Source of the DNA: Flavobacterium circumlabens
Lineage (GTDB): Bacteria > Bacteroidota > Bacteroidia > Flavobacteriales > Flavobacteriaceae
NCBI RefSeq assembly: GCF_004345565.1
Contig: NZ_SLWA01000011.1
Location: 62,001-126,000, forward strand
Direction: 5' to 3'
Length of the DNA stretch: 64,000 bases
A program made the translations under genes and the position numbers. Below the pieces are notes generated by a model. It searched no databases and was not told the DNA's origin. It saw only the letters and a list, made by a program, of their open reading frames with translations. Below are positions 36,308 through 44,866 of the stretch, piece after piece (position 1 is the stretch's first letter; every line of letters begins with the position of its first letter).

Positions 36308-36765
36308 TTTGCGATTAAAAGTCTCTCGCAGATTTTGCAGATTCAGTAAATCTATTTTAAGAGAAAATCTGCCCAATCTGCTAAATCTGCGGGAAAAAAT
36401 CATTAAGTGATCTGAAAATAAATTCAATACCTCCAGCTAAAGCAGGAGGCTATTCAAAATCTTTGCGATTAAATTCTCTCGCAGATTTAGCAGATTCAGC
36501 GGATCATTTTAAAAAAAATCTGCAAAATCTGCTCAATTTGCGGGAAAAAATTAGTCATTGTTTTCACTTTGCGATTAAAGTCTCTCGCAGATTTAGCAGA
36601 TTCAGCGGATCTATTTAAAAAAAAATCTGCCAGATCTGCTCAATCTGCGGGAAAAAATTAGTCATTGTTTTCACTTTGCGATTAAATTCTCTCGCAGATT
36701 TAGCAGATTCAGCGGATCATTAAAAAAAATCTGCTTAATCTGCAAAATCTGCGAGAAAAAAATTA
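36308..36765. repeat. Tandem array of four ATCTGC hairpin units
   Basis: Units start at about 36308, 36462, 36568 and 36675. Each has a left arm in 9-bp words (CTCGCAGAT, TTAGCAGAT, TCAGCGGAT), an A-rich loop and a right arm (ATCTGCCAG, ATCTGCTCA, ATCTGCGGG) and so folds on itself. Units 2 and 3 are 106-107 bp and share an 18-bp tail spacer. A stretch of about 55 bp without words separates units 1 and 2. The array fills the convergent gap, and the last unit's end coincides with the TAA stop of the peroxidase gene (36763-36765). Confidence 0.92.
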
Positions 36766-38556
36766 ATTCTTCTGATATCTTTTATCCGTCAGGGTTTTCA
36801 TAAAAGCAACCAGTGCCTGCTCTTCTTTTTTATTAAGCTTTAGGGCATCAAAAGGTAGTGTTTGGTTGTCTACCGCGTATCCTAAACCTTTTCCTCCACC
36901 TTTATTGTAAAAATCAACTACTTCCTCAAGAGTTTTAAAAACGCCATTGTGCATGTAAGGTCCTGTAACAGCACTATTTCGAACGGTTGGTGTTTTGAAA
37001 GCCCCAATTAGCTGCGGCATTTTATTGTATAAATAACGGCCGGTATCCGGGCTAAGTGCTTTTCCGGAGGCGTCTTTCGGAGTTCCGATCACTTCATGTT
37101 CGGTTTTGGCATAATTGGGCGGAACAGTTCCGTTAAATAAAGGGGTAAAGTGACAAGTGGCGCATTTTGCCTTTCCCATAAAAAGATTCATTCCCTCAAT
37201 TTCCTGATCGGTCAGTTTGTTTTCCCGTCCCCTAATATAATCGTCAAATCTGGAATCAAAAGCGTTTAGCGATCTTACGTAACTGGCAATGGCATTTTGA
37301 ATTTGCCAGGCTTCCGGTTTGGCCGTTTTAGAATAGGCTTTTTTGAAAAGTTTGATATAAGCAGCATCCAGTAAAACCTGAGCGTGAATGTTTTTCAGGG
37401 AGCCATGCATTTCGTCTGTATTTTCGATTACATCAACACTTTGTTTTTCTAAATCCAATTGACGCATATCCCAAAATTGTGCATTCTGTAACGAAGCATA
37501 GGTTAGGGTAGGCGTGTTTCTCATCAGGTTACTGCCGTTTAGCGATACATTTGTTTTCAGGCCATCGGTAAAAGCCTTTTCGGGATGATGGCAGGTAGCA
37601 CAGCTTCGGTCACTATTTTTGGACAGGCTTTTGTCATAAAATAATTTTTCTCCCAAAACGGCTTTATCAGTAGTATAATTATAATCCTCAGACAGCACAA
37701 ATCCGTTTACATCAAAAGCATCTTTATCAAACAAAGTTATTGCAGTGGGCTTAAGCGGACTGCTTTTCTTTACATTTTTGATTTTTTCTTCCTGCTGAAA
37801 AGCTTTTATTTTTTTTGAAATCGGATTCAGGTATTGCGTTATAAAAACAGCTCTGTTGAAGGAATTAAAATTATTATTTTCCGTACAATATTTTTGTGCT
37901 TCCTGTGTCAGTTTTTTTAAGTCCGGCAATGTTGTATTGGCTGCATTGATTTTTTCGAGTGCTTTCGGAATGCCAATTAAACTAGCACCTGCTTCCGGAA
38001 TAGAAGACTGCAAAATCGGACTGTCAAAGCCGGTAATTCCCAAAGCAATCACCCTGAAAACATTTTGTTGAATACCATCAAGTACATAATCGTTACTGAT
38101 GGCAATTACTTCAAAAGTGCTTTTTACCTGTTTGATATTCGACATGAAAATCTTTAATTCCCGAATTAAATCTTCTTTATTTTTGCTGTCGTATTCCGGA
38201 TAAATAAGCTCTTCCATTACCTGAAAACCATGCGGTTCGAAAGATCTGTTTTCTTCCAGTTCCATTTCATCCAGCGCCGGGCCATTCATAAAACGGGCCG
38301 TTTCGGGAATGAAATATTCAATGGCCCATTCTGCTTTTTTATACGCCAGACGGGATTTTTTAAACTGCTCTACAATTGCTGCCGGTGCTTTATTTTCAGT
38401 AACCAGTTTTTGAAATTGTATAATTTCATTATCTAATTTGTTTAAATCAATGATTAAATCCTGTTTAACGGTCGTTTTTACAGCCTGATTTTCTTTGCAG
38501 GAAGAAACCAGAAAAAGTAATACCAACAGGGAAGTAAAGTGTTTTAATTGTATCAT
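36763..38556 (-). CDS. Imelysin-like/di-heme cytochrome c peroxidase fusion lipoprotein
   Basis: The product has 597 residues with lipobox cysteine at 20 (LLVLLFLVSSC). Residues about 30-260 are helical, with MNGPALDEMEL and EPHGFQVMEELIYP resembling the imelysin GxHxxE region. Residues about 280-597 form a di-heme peroxidase (MauG/CcpA type) with heme motifs CATCH at 319-323 and 465-469 and MHNGVFKTLEEVV near the end. It is probably a periplasm-facing lipoprotein that handles peroxide or oxidises a partner, with the N-domain of the iron-uptake-associated imelysin family. It lies downstream of the PhoX-like gene. Confidence 0.85.
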   Translation of the reverse strand: MIQLKHFTSLLVLLFLVSSCKENQAVKTTVKQDLIIDLNKLDNEIIQFQKLVTENKAPAAIVEQFKKSRLAYKKAEWAIEYFIPETARFMNGPALDEMELEENRSFEPHGFQVMEELIYPEYDSKNKEDLIRELKIFMSNIKQVKSTFEVIAISNDYVLDGIQQNVFRVIALGITGFDSPILQSSIPEAGASLIGIPKALEKINAANTTLPDLKKLTQEAQKYCTENNNFNSFNRAVFITQYLNPISKKIKAFQQEEKIKNVKKSSPLKPTAITLFDKDAFDVNGFVLSEDYNYTTDKAVLGEKLFYDKSLSKNSDRSCATCHHPEKAFTDGLKTNVSLNGSNLMRNTPTLTYASLQNAQFWDMRQLDLEKQSVDVIENTDEMHGSLKNIHAQVLLDAAYIKLFKKAYSKTAKPEAWQIQNAIASYVRSLNAFDSRFDDYIRGRENKLTDQEIEGMNLFMGKAKCATCHFTPLFNGTVPPNYAKTEHEVIGTPKDASGKALSPDTGRYLYNKMPQLIGAFKTPTVRNSAVTGPYMHNGVFKTLEEVVDFYNKGGGKGLGYAVDNQTLPFDALKLNKKEEQALVAFMKTLTDKRYQKN

Positions 38557-38575
38557 AATACTTAAAAAGAAAATA

Positions 38576-38597
38576 ACCCTTATTGAAAAATAAGGGT
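38576..38597 (-). terminator. Hairpin between the PhoX-like gene and the peroxidase gene
   Basis: ACCCTTATT (38576-38584) pairs with AATAAGGGT (38589-38597), and the minus strand continues T-rich. It could be a terminator or attenuator, allowing different expression of the two genes. Confidence 0.75.
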
Positions 38598-38622
38598 CAT
38601 AAATTATTTTAGATTGAAATTA

Positions 38623-40107
38623 TTATCGCTGTACGTCTCTGATAATAACAGTTTGTCCACCTTCTTTATTGGTGTTGATACCGGAACCATCCGCATTTTT
38701 AAACGCGTCAAGCTGCCATGTGTGAGGGTGAATATTTACCGTAAAAGTATTTGGAACACCAATTAAATCTGAAATATCCTGCATGGCACCAAATTCCCAG
38801 CTTCCGAATCTCATTTCACCAGTCTGGTTGTATAAAGTATTCCAGGCCGTATCTGTTCTTTTGTGGTTCATGTTTAACCATGGTTTATTTTGTTTCGATG
38901 CAATACTATACTGCCAGATGTAAGAATCATGTTTTGCATTTGCATAATAACTGTCACCATCTTCCTGAATGTAAACGTAGTTTTCCGTTACACAAAGATT
39001 ATCAGGATTAATGATTCCCGTTCCAGGTGTACTGTCACCTTCAACCGCTAATTCTAAAGTTCCTTTTAATGGATCAGCAGCATCCATTTTCAACTTGTAA
39101 ACTCTTCCCCACATGGTGTATCCGTCAACCGGAGCGTTTGATGTCGCCTGTCCTGTTGCCGTAAAATAGACTTCTCTGTTGTTGCTGGCGCTTCCTTTTC
39201 TGTAGTCAACATCTTCCACTCTTGAAAAACGAATGGCTCCCAATGCATTTACTGTCGTATTGATTACAGCTCCTGTCAGGTTTTTAGCATCCGGAATTTC
39301 AACAAAGGAAACTGGGTATGAATTGTTTAAAGTCATAGTCGTTTCTACCTGATTTCCGTCTGTTCTTTTTAAAGCATATAATTTTCCGTTTGATAAATCA
39401 CCTACAGTGTTGCTCATGTACATGATCAATTGTCCGGCACTTACATGTGAAGTCGCATAAGACTGATCTTCTCCGATTAAGATGATGGTTTTACCCTGAT
39501 ACGCTTCCTTTGGTAACGGAACTGCGTTTTCCATACTTGCTTTTCCTAAAGCCGGTAAAACTCTGTCGGTTTTGCTTTTATCAGAAGATAACCCTAACGG
39601 GTTAATTCCGTGTACCATACTTTCCTGACCACTTTCTCCGGCAGTTAAGAAAATCGGTCCGAATCCGTGAATTTCAGGTGTTGCCAAAGTTGCAGAACAT
39701 AAACGTGTTAATCCGCCAATTCCGTCAACAAGGTAATCTCCTTTTACCGGTTTGAAAGTTTTATCCAGATAAACTCTGGAAACAGATTGTAATATCTCGT
39801 GATTGGTAATCATAATGTAACCTTCTCCATTTGGATTTTTCATTAATCCGGCACCATCTGGCTGAGCTCCGTAAACAAATGCAGGTGATTGTGGTAAAAC
39901 ATCGGTACTACTAATAAGAGTACTGATTTTTAGACTTTCGAAACCATTCATTGCGAATACAAAAGCAGGAACTTTTGAATGAGATGTAAAATCGATTTCA
40001 GCGTTTACATCATTAGAAGGGTTCTTGTTGTCATCATCCTGACAACTGATTACAGAAAGACCTGTAATACCCAGCAATGCCATTGATTTTAAAAAATTAA
40101 ATTTCAT
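38623..40107 (-). CDS. PhoX-like (DUF839) lipoprotein
   Basis: The product has 494 residues with lipobox cysteine at 22 (GLSVISC). It shows PhoX-family signatures: GYIMITNHE near residue 95, a glycine-rich GIGGLTRLCSATLATPE and FSRVEDVDY with the R-x-ED motif. PhoX enzymes are Ca/Fe-dependent alkaline phosphatases, usually Tat-exported; this is SPII instead, so activity is inferred only from similarity. It is next to the di-heme peroxidase fusion; a shared hairpin lies between them. Confidence 0.75.
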   Translation of the reverse strand: MKFNFLKSMALLGITGLSVISCQDDDNKNPSNDVNAEIDFTSHSKVPAFVFAMNGFESLKISTLISSTDVLPQSPAFVYGAQPDGAGLMKNPNGEGYIMITNHEILQSVSRVYLDKTFKPVKGDYLVDGIGGLTRLCSATLATPEIHGFGPIFLTAGESGQESMVHGINPLGLSSDKSKTDRVLPALGKASMENAVPLPKEAYQGKTIILIGEDQSYATSHVSAGQLIMYMSNTVGDLSNGKLYALKRTDGNQVETTMTLNNSYPVSFVEIPDAKNLTGAVINTTVNALGAIRFSRVEDVDYRKGSASNNREVYFTATGQATSNAPVDGYTMWGRVYKLKMDAADPLKGTLELAVEGDSTPGTGIINPDNLCVTENYVYIQEDGDSYYANAKHDSYIWQYSIASKQNKPWLNMNHKRTDTAWNTLYNQTGEMRFGSWEFGAMQDISDLIGVPNTFTVNIHPHTWQLDAFKNADGSGINTNKEGGQTVIIRDVQR

Positions 40108-40272
40108 AGTATTTTGTGTTTTTTATTTTTAACAAAGCTATCCTTCAAAAACAAAATATATGTTATGCCAATTTTTTATAATTGCTAATAAATAATAAGG
40201 TATGTATTACTAAATTGTAAATTGTGGTGTTTAATTGTAAATTTTAGCTTTGTAAAAAAAAACTTAAAATGA

Positions 40273-40899
40273 CTATTTGAAAAGGTAATTCAGATTAATG
40301 GCCTTCTTCTCTTTCAGTTTTTTGACAATTTTCAAAAAGGCAATGGCAGTAATATAGGCATCTCCGAGTGCCGTGTGCCGGTCTTTTTTCGAAATATCAA
40401 ATTTGTCCGCGAGATCATCGAGTGTATAATGGTCTTTTCGCTCAAACAAATGCGACTTGATTAAGGTCTTTTTATATAAAATAGCAGTGTCTAAACGCTT
40501 GTTGGTTAGTAAAGGCAAACCATTTCGTTCTAAGGCTTTATTGATCATGGTCACATCAAAAATGGTGTGATGTGCAATAATAACCGAATCTCCCAGAAAA
40601 GAAAGAAACTGCTGTAAGGCTTCTAATTCTGTTGGACGTTGAACGACGAAAGCTTTTAGGATACCATGAATCTGAGCCGTTGCTTTATCATAATGATCCT
40701 GTTCGATATAAATTTCGAAACTGTCCTGTATTGAGATAATACCATTTTGAAGAACTAAAGCGCCGATGCACAATATCCGATCTGTTTCGTAATCAAAACC
40801 GGTGGTCTCCGTATCTAAAACCACAAAGCGGGTTTCTTCAACCGAAATAGCTGCATCGAATAGATTTTCGTCTTTCTTCCAAAAATTAAATAAACCCAT
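40273..40899 (-). CDS. 3'-5' exonuclease, DnaQ-like
   Basis: The product has 208 residues of the DEDDh exonuclease family. The first acidic motif is VVLDTETTGF (D29, E31). Further conserved sites are IIAHHTIFDV and the H-D pair in DRHTALGDAYITA. It is similar to the PolC/DnaQ proofreading domain but free-standing. It lies 2 bp after the CBS/DUF294 gene, so they form an operon. In many bacteria these two families are adjacent, so a shared role in nucleotide or tRNA metabolism is plausible but unproven. Confidence 0.9.
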   Translation of the reverse strand: MGLFNFWKKDENLFDAAISVEETRFVVLDTETTGFDYETDRILCIGALVLQNGIISIQDSFEIYIEQDHYDKATAQIHGILKAFVVQRPTELEALQQFLSFLGDSVIIAHHTIFDVTMINKALERNGLPLLTNKRLDTAILYKKTLIKSHLFERKDHYTLDDLADKFDISKKDRHTALGDAYITAIAFLKIVKKLKEKKAINLNYLFK

Positions 40900-40901
40900 A
40901 C

Positions 40902-42821
40902 TTAAACGATATTTGAAATATTAAATCGCACAGTAATCAATTCCTGAAGTTCCTTTATGGTTTTAAAAGTTCTTTTGAGCTTTATTTTTTCCATTTTGGA
41001 TAAGGATTCCAACGCGATAAATTGTCCGGAATCATTGTGCAGCAGGCCTTGTTTGGTTCGGAATTTCAATAAAGCTTTAAACGAATATGAGCAAGACAAA
41101 TACAATTCCCTGTTATTCGGTTCAAGGTCGGCTAATTTTTCAAAACGTTCGGCGGTATTGCTTATAGATTTTACGGAATGTGATAAAATCAAAACCCTTG
41201 CTGCATCCGTCAACGGCATTAAGGCTCTTCTTTTAATATCGAAATTGTCTTTGTTGGCACCATCCTGTTCAACTAAAAACTGTCTGAAAAAGCCCGTTGG
41301 GGAAGGGCTTTGCAAAGCACCGCTCACGAGATGCACATAAAAAATCGGATTTGCTTTTATGTTTTCAAAAATAGCATCCGAAAGTTCATTGGCTATTTCA
41401 GCATCACCATAGGTTACGCTGTAATCAAAAAAGATAAAAGACAGCAAAACCTCATTTTTCCCCGGATTCGTAATCCAGTGATGCACCTGATTTTTCCAGT
41501 CGTCCAGGCTCATGCACCATTTCGGACTCGAAGCCATCATGTCGGCAGGGCAATAATCGTAACCAATTTCAAAAAGGCCTTTGTTTACCAGTGCGGCAAA
41601 TTTCAGGAAATATACCTTTGTTTCCTCTCTGAAAACTTCAGAAACATTTTCATAAACAATAGCATTATCCTGATCGGTATGCAGCATTTGTTCGCTTCGT
41701 CCCTGACTTCCCAAAGCCAGCCAGGCAAATTTCACAGGCGGCGGACTGCTCATTTTTTCAATTGACATTTCGATAACACGGGTTGTACAGGCTTCATTTA
41801 ATCCGGTGATGATTTTTGAAATCAGTGTCATTGGAATATTCTGGTCCAAATAGCCCTGAAGTAACTGCATGATACGGGCGCGAATGGGTTTGATATCTTT
41901 GGGTTTTTTAGCTCTTTTCAGGGCTTTTATCAAAACAGCCGGATTATTGCCGAGGGCTACCATAACATCATGTTTCGACAGGATGCCAACCGCTTTTGTA
42001 TTGTTGGTTCCGTCTTTGGTCAGGCACAAATAACTAATATTGCTTTTCATCATAGCGATCTGGGCCTCTGTAACCGTCATTTTTTTAGGATACGTCACAA
42101 CAGGTTTGGTCATGATAGTTTCTGCGGTTGTCAGGATTGAATAGTCACCCGTCACAATTTTATTTCGAAGATCTTTATCGGTAATAATCCCGATCGGTAG
42201 CATTTCATCAACAATCAATATCGCTCCGACTTTTTTCTTATTCATGATTTTAGCGACGTCCCTTGCTGTTGTTGACGGACTGCAGGTCACAATTTTCTTC
42301 GAATATTTTATAGGCTGTAAGTCAAAGGAATGGCTTTCGGAATGCATAGATTCGGAAACCAGATCGTCGCCGTAAAGTTTGTCTTTATGAATATCAGAAT
42401 ACGGATTTCGGGTATTGGAAGCATAACTTTCAATGAGGAAATTTCCCACCGTTCTGTTTTCGAGCGCGTAAGGTTTGAAAACCGCTATCGGAATCGCATA
42501 CAGGATGCTTTCTTCATGGGCAACGGCTTCCATGATATAGTTTTCCTGTGCCAAAAGCGGACGCAGTCCAAAAATGTCCCCTTCGTCACACATGTCCAGC
42601 ACGACGTTTTTTTGATTTTTCTTTAAAGCCACGGCACCTTTGTGCACCACGTAAAAAGAATCATGGGTCTTCTCATTTTCTGCAAAGATCACAGCATCCT
42701 TCTCCTTATAAACAATAGAAATTTGCTCGGATAGTTTTTCAAGATCGGCCTGATGCAAAAAACTAAAAGGCGGATAGTTTTTCAGGAAGTCGGCAACTCT
42801 ATGCGAAATGGTATTTTTCAT
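40902..42821 (-). CDS. cNMP-binding/CBS/DUF294 nucleotidyltransferase-like protein
   Basis: The product has 639 residues. Domain order: cyclic-nucleotide-binding type domain (about 20-140, GDIFGLRPLLA), a CBS pair (about 175-295, GILITDKDLRNKIV and GILSKHDV), then DUF294 with GSQGRSEQMLHTDQDNAIVYE (a GlnD-type nucleotidyltransferase GSxxRxE...DxD motif), and the DUF294 C-terminal helical domain. This looks like a signalling enzyme that senses nucleotides and modifies a partner. It forms an operon with the DnaQ-like exonuclease. Confidence 0.9.
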   Translation of the reverse strand: MKNTISHRVADFLKNYPPFSFLHQADLEKLSEQISIVYKEKDAVIFAENEKTHDSFYVVHKGAVALKKNQKNVVLDMCDEGDIFGLRPLLAQENYIMEAVAHEESILYAIPIAVFKPYALENRTVGNFLIESYASNTRNPYSDIHKDKLYGDDLVSESMHSESHSFDLQPIKYSKKIVTCSPSTTARDVAKIMNKKKVGAILIVDEMLPIGIITDKDLRNKIVTGDYSILTTAETIMTKPVVTYPKKMTVTEAQIAMMKSNISYLCLTKDGTNNTKAVGILSKHDVMVALGNNPAVLIKALKRAKKPKDIKPIRARIMQLLQGYLDQNIPMTLISKIITGLNEACTTRVIEMSIEKMSSPPPVKFAWLALGSQGRSEQMLHTDQDNAIVYENVSEVFREETKVYFLKFAALVNKGLFEIGYDYCPADMMASSPKWCMSLDDWKNQVHHWITNPGKNEVLLSFIFFDYSVTYGDAEIANELSDAIFENIKANPIFYVHLVSGALQSPSPTGFFRQFLVEQDGANKDNFDIKRRALMPLTDAARVLILSHSVKSISNTAERFEKLADLEPNNRELYLSCSYSFKALLKFRTKQGLLHNDSGQFIALESLSKMEKIKLKRTFKTIKELQELITVRFNISNIV

Positions 42822-42927
42822 GCGTAAGATTTAGGTTGTAATGTAAGACTTAAAATAGAAATGTAAAAGAAACACCTTTAAACTTTTTATAAGATTTAAA
42901 ACGAACGTTTATTTTTTAGAAAAGCAT

Positions 42928-42954
42928 AAAAAAAGCTCCCAAAAGGAACTTTTT
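42928..42954 (-). terminator. Terminator downstream of the small lipoprotein gene
   Basis: On the minus strand AGTTCC, a TTTTG loop and GGAGCT (one G-T pair) lead into a T run. It lies between the lipoprotein stop at 42983 and the DUF294 gene start. Confidence 0.7.
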
Positions 42955-42982
42955 ATATGGTTTAGGTAATGCCTAAACTGAT

Positions 42983-43354
42983 TTACTCAATTTTAACAAC
43001 AGTTCCGCGTTGTTTTTCCTCAGAACCCACCATTCCAAACTCAAAAGTATAAGAATCCTTAGAAGTCGTTAAAATCTTCATGCTGATTGCTTTTTCCTCT
43101 GCCATGTTTTTCGGGTGTTTTTTCTGCAGGATGTATTCGCAGTCGCTTACCCAGCGTACGGTCGAAGTATCGGTTTTACCGTCAAAAGTTTCAATTTCAA
43201 TATTGTCTTTACGTTCAAAAACGGTTGTTTTTTTTACGCCGTTTACTTCAAATTCAAATTTGAATTTTCCGGTTTTAAAGTCCTTGCAGTTGTGTTCCGC
43301 ATCGTAGCAAGACATTAATCCTAATAACGGAAGTAAGAATATAATTTTTTTCAT
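42983..43354 (-). CDS. Small lipoprotein of unknown function
   Basis: The product has 123 residues with lipobox cysteine at 16 (MKKIIFLLPLLGLMSC). The mature part contains DFKTGKFKFEFEVNGVKK and a C-terminal TSKDSYTFEFGMVG, probably beta strands. Two more cysteines (residues 23 and 71) could form a disulfide. No function is known to me. Copy 2 of the structured element lies 22 bp upstream. Confidence 0.7.
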   Translation of the reverse strand: MKKIIFLLPLLGLMSCYDAEHNCKDFKTGKFKFEFEVNGVKKTTVFERKDNIEIETFDGKTDTSTVRWVSDCEYILQKKHPKNMAEEKAISMKILTTSKDSYTFEFGMVGSEEKQRGTVVKIE

Positions 43355-43376
43355 TTTAATGTAAGTTATTTTTTTT

Positions 43377-43460
43377 AGGAGCTAATTCCTGCTTTCCATT
43401 TCAATCTTTTCATTTTTTAAAGAAAAAAATGAAAAGGATTTCCATTGCAATCAGGGCTAG
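43377..43460. repeat. 80-bp structured intergenic element, copy 2 (inverted)
   Basis: Read on the minus strand it aligns from CTAGCCCTGAT to TAGCTCCT with copy 1 at 10831-10910. The flanks are conserved, but the central stem is CATTTTTT/AAAAAATG rather than CTTGCT/AGCAAG, and the direct pentamer is AATGG in both flanks rather than AGCGG. Confidence 0.8.
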
Positions 43461-43481
43461 TGCTTTCGTTTTCAGGTCGCC

Positions 43482-43534
43482 CTGAGCGAAGCCGAAGGGA
43501 CTTTTTATTTCATTAGATCTTCGAATTCGCTCAG
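43482..43534. repeat. Hairpin with CTGAGCGAAG/CTTCGNNTTCGCTCAG arms, copy 2
   Basis: CTGAGCGAAGCCGAAG (43482-43497) and CTTCGAATTCGCTCAG (43519-43534) are complementary at 14 of 16 positions. Related to 24069-24130. Confidence 0.7.
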
Positions 43535-43548
43535 ACAGACAAAAACGA

Positions 43549-44124
43549 TTATTTTAGTCTTTTTAATTCGTCTTCGGTAAAGTTCTTAATTTCTTTTTCC
43601 TTAGCGAACTTTTCAGCGTTGTAATTTCCTGATTTATTCTTCGGAATCGATAAACTGTTCCAGTCGTCTTTTTTTAATTGTTTCGCATAAAAAACAATCT
43701 GTCCAACGTGATACGGATAATGCGCCAGCTGCCGATTGATTGCTTCTATAACGCTATGACCTTCGTTTCTGATATAGATTATTTCAGACAGCTGCTGTGT
43801 TTTTAAACTGTTCAGCGTATTGAGGAAACAATCCCAGCCTTTATTCCAAAGTACTAAAACTTCTTCTTTTGACTGTAAGTCGTTTTCAAATTCGGCATCA
43901 CGGTTACGCCATTCTTTTTCACCATCGGTCGTTAAGAAATCGGTCCAGCGTGATAACATATTGCCGGAAACGTGTTTTACAATGGTGGCTATACTGTTGC
44001 TGTCTTCATTTACGGTTGTAAAAAGCTGCTCCGCTTCCAGTTGGGCCATTGCTTTTTCGCCTAAAGTTTTATAATACAAAAATTGCTTCTTAACGCTTTC
44101 TAAATACGAGTCGGTTGCTTCCAT
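43549..44124 (-). CDS. DinB-like (DUF1572) protein
   Basis: From the ATG at 44124 the product has 191 residues (MEATDSYLESVKKQFLYYKTL). An earlier ATG at 44151 adds nine residues with no signature. It is a four-helix DinB-superfamily protein: ATIVKHVSGNMLSRW with the first metal-ligand type histidine, and QLAHYPYHVGQIVFYAKQL with the other two. DinB-family members can be metal-dependent thiol transferases, but this subfamily has no known activity. No SOS box is seen. Confidence 0.78.
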   Translation of the reverse strand: MEATDSYLESVKKQFLYYKTLGEKAMAQLEAEQLFTTVNEDSNSIATIVKHVSGNMLSRWTDFLTTDGEKEWRNRDAEFENDLQSKEEVLVLWNKGWDCFLNTLNSLKTQQLSEIIYIRNEGHSVIEAINRQLAHYPYHVGQIVFYAKQLKKDDWNSLSIPKNKSGNYNAEKFAKEKEIKNFTEDELKRLK

Positions 44125-44212
44125 GATTGTTTTTTTGGCCACGAATTTCACAAATTAAAATTATTAATTGTTTCTTACTGAAATAGAAATTCGCAAATAC
44201 GTGTTGTCTTTT

Positions 44213-44785
44213 TTATACAATTTTAATATCATACTTATCTAAAAGACCTTCAATTCCCTGAGTCGAAAATTGTGCCTTTCGCATCGGATTAAATTCAGGG
44301 TCAATTTTATAATTATAAGCGGTTCTGAAATCAACAGCGGCTAATTGGGTTTCATTAAAAATGGCACCTTCAAGGTTGCAATGATCAAAAAGCGAACTGG
44401 TCAGATTGGTTCCGATAAAAGTAACTTCTCTCACCGAACAATTGATAAATTTGGTTTTCGGCATTTTTTTGTTCGAAAAGATAGCATAGTCCAAAGCGCT
44501 TTCTTCAAAATAAACCTGAAATAAAAAATCATCACATTCACTAAATGCAATTCCCAGGAGTTTACAGTTTTTGAAAGTCACATTTTTTAAACTTGTTCCC
44601 GCCAAGCTGGTCATGGACAGGTTGCAATCGATAAATTCGCAATCCAAAAAAGTATTGTACGCAAAGTTGCTGTTGGAAAAATCACAGTTTTTAAAGACAC
44701 AATCTTCAAACTCCCGGTTGTTTATTTTTTTGTCAATATAAATGACTTTGTCGAATGTTTTCTGAATGTGTATTAAACTTTCCAT
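44213..44785 (-). CDS. Pentapeptide-repeat protein
   Basis: The product has 190 residues, mostly A(D/N)LxX-type repeats: FEDCVFKNCDFSNSNFAYNT, LDCEFIDCNLSMTSLAGTSL, then VTFKNCKLLGIAFSECDDFL and VTFIGTNLTSSLFDHCNLEG. It should fold as a right-handed quadrilateral beta-helix, as in Qnr-type proteins. Qnr/MfpA members mimic DNA and bind gyrase, but most family members have other or unknown roles, and nothing here ties this one to gyrase. It is alone, with its own 3' space. Confidence 0.85.
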   Translation of the reverse strand: MESLIHIQKTFDKVIYIDKKINNREFEDCVFKNCDFSNSNFAYNTFLDCEFIDCNLSMTSLAGTSLKNVTFKNCKLLGIAFSECDDFLFQVYFEESALDYAIFSNKKMPKTKFINCSVREVTFIGTNLTSSLFDHCNLEGAIFNETQLAAVDFRTAYNYKIDPEFNPMRKAQFSTQGIEGLLDKYDIKIV

Positions 44786-44824
44786 TTTTGTATTGGATAA
44801 AAGAATTTTTAACTTTGAATATTT

Positions 44825-44857
44825 AAACCCGACAGGTTTTTAAAACCTGTCGGGTTT
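44825..44857. terminator. Near-perfect palindromic hairpin AAACCCGACAGG...
   Basis: Arms of 16 bp (44825-44840 and 44842-44857) pair perfectly around one base. It sits 3' of the DUF6095-like gene on the minus strand, so it probably terminates that gene and could work in both directions. Confidence 0.8.
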
Positions 44858-44866
44858 GCTAGTTGT

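Noticed and set aside
36308..36765. The tandem ATCTGC array as a CRISPR array
   Set aside because: Units are 90-107 bp and each is internally palindromic. There are no unique spacers of regular length and no cas genes.
44213..44785. Pentapeptide-repeat protein as a quinolone-resistance (Qnr) factor for the topoisomerase IV in this window
   Set aside because: The repeats fit the fold only. The gene is 10 kb from parC, and most pentapeptide proteins are not gyrase inhibitors.
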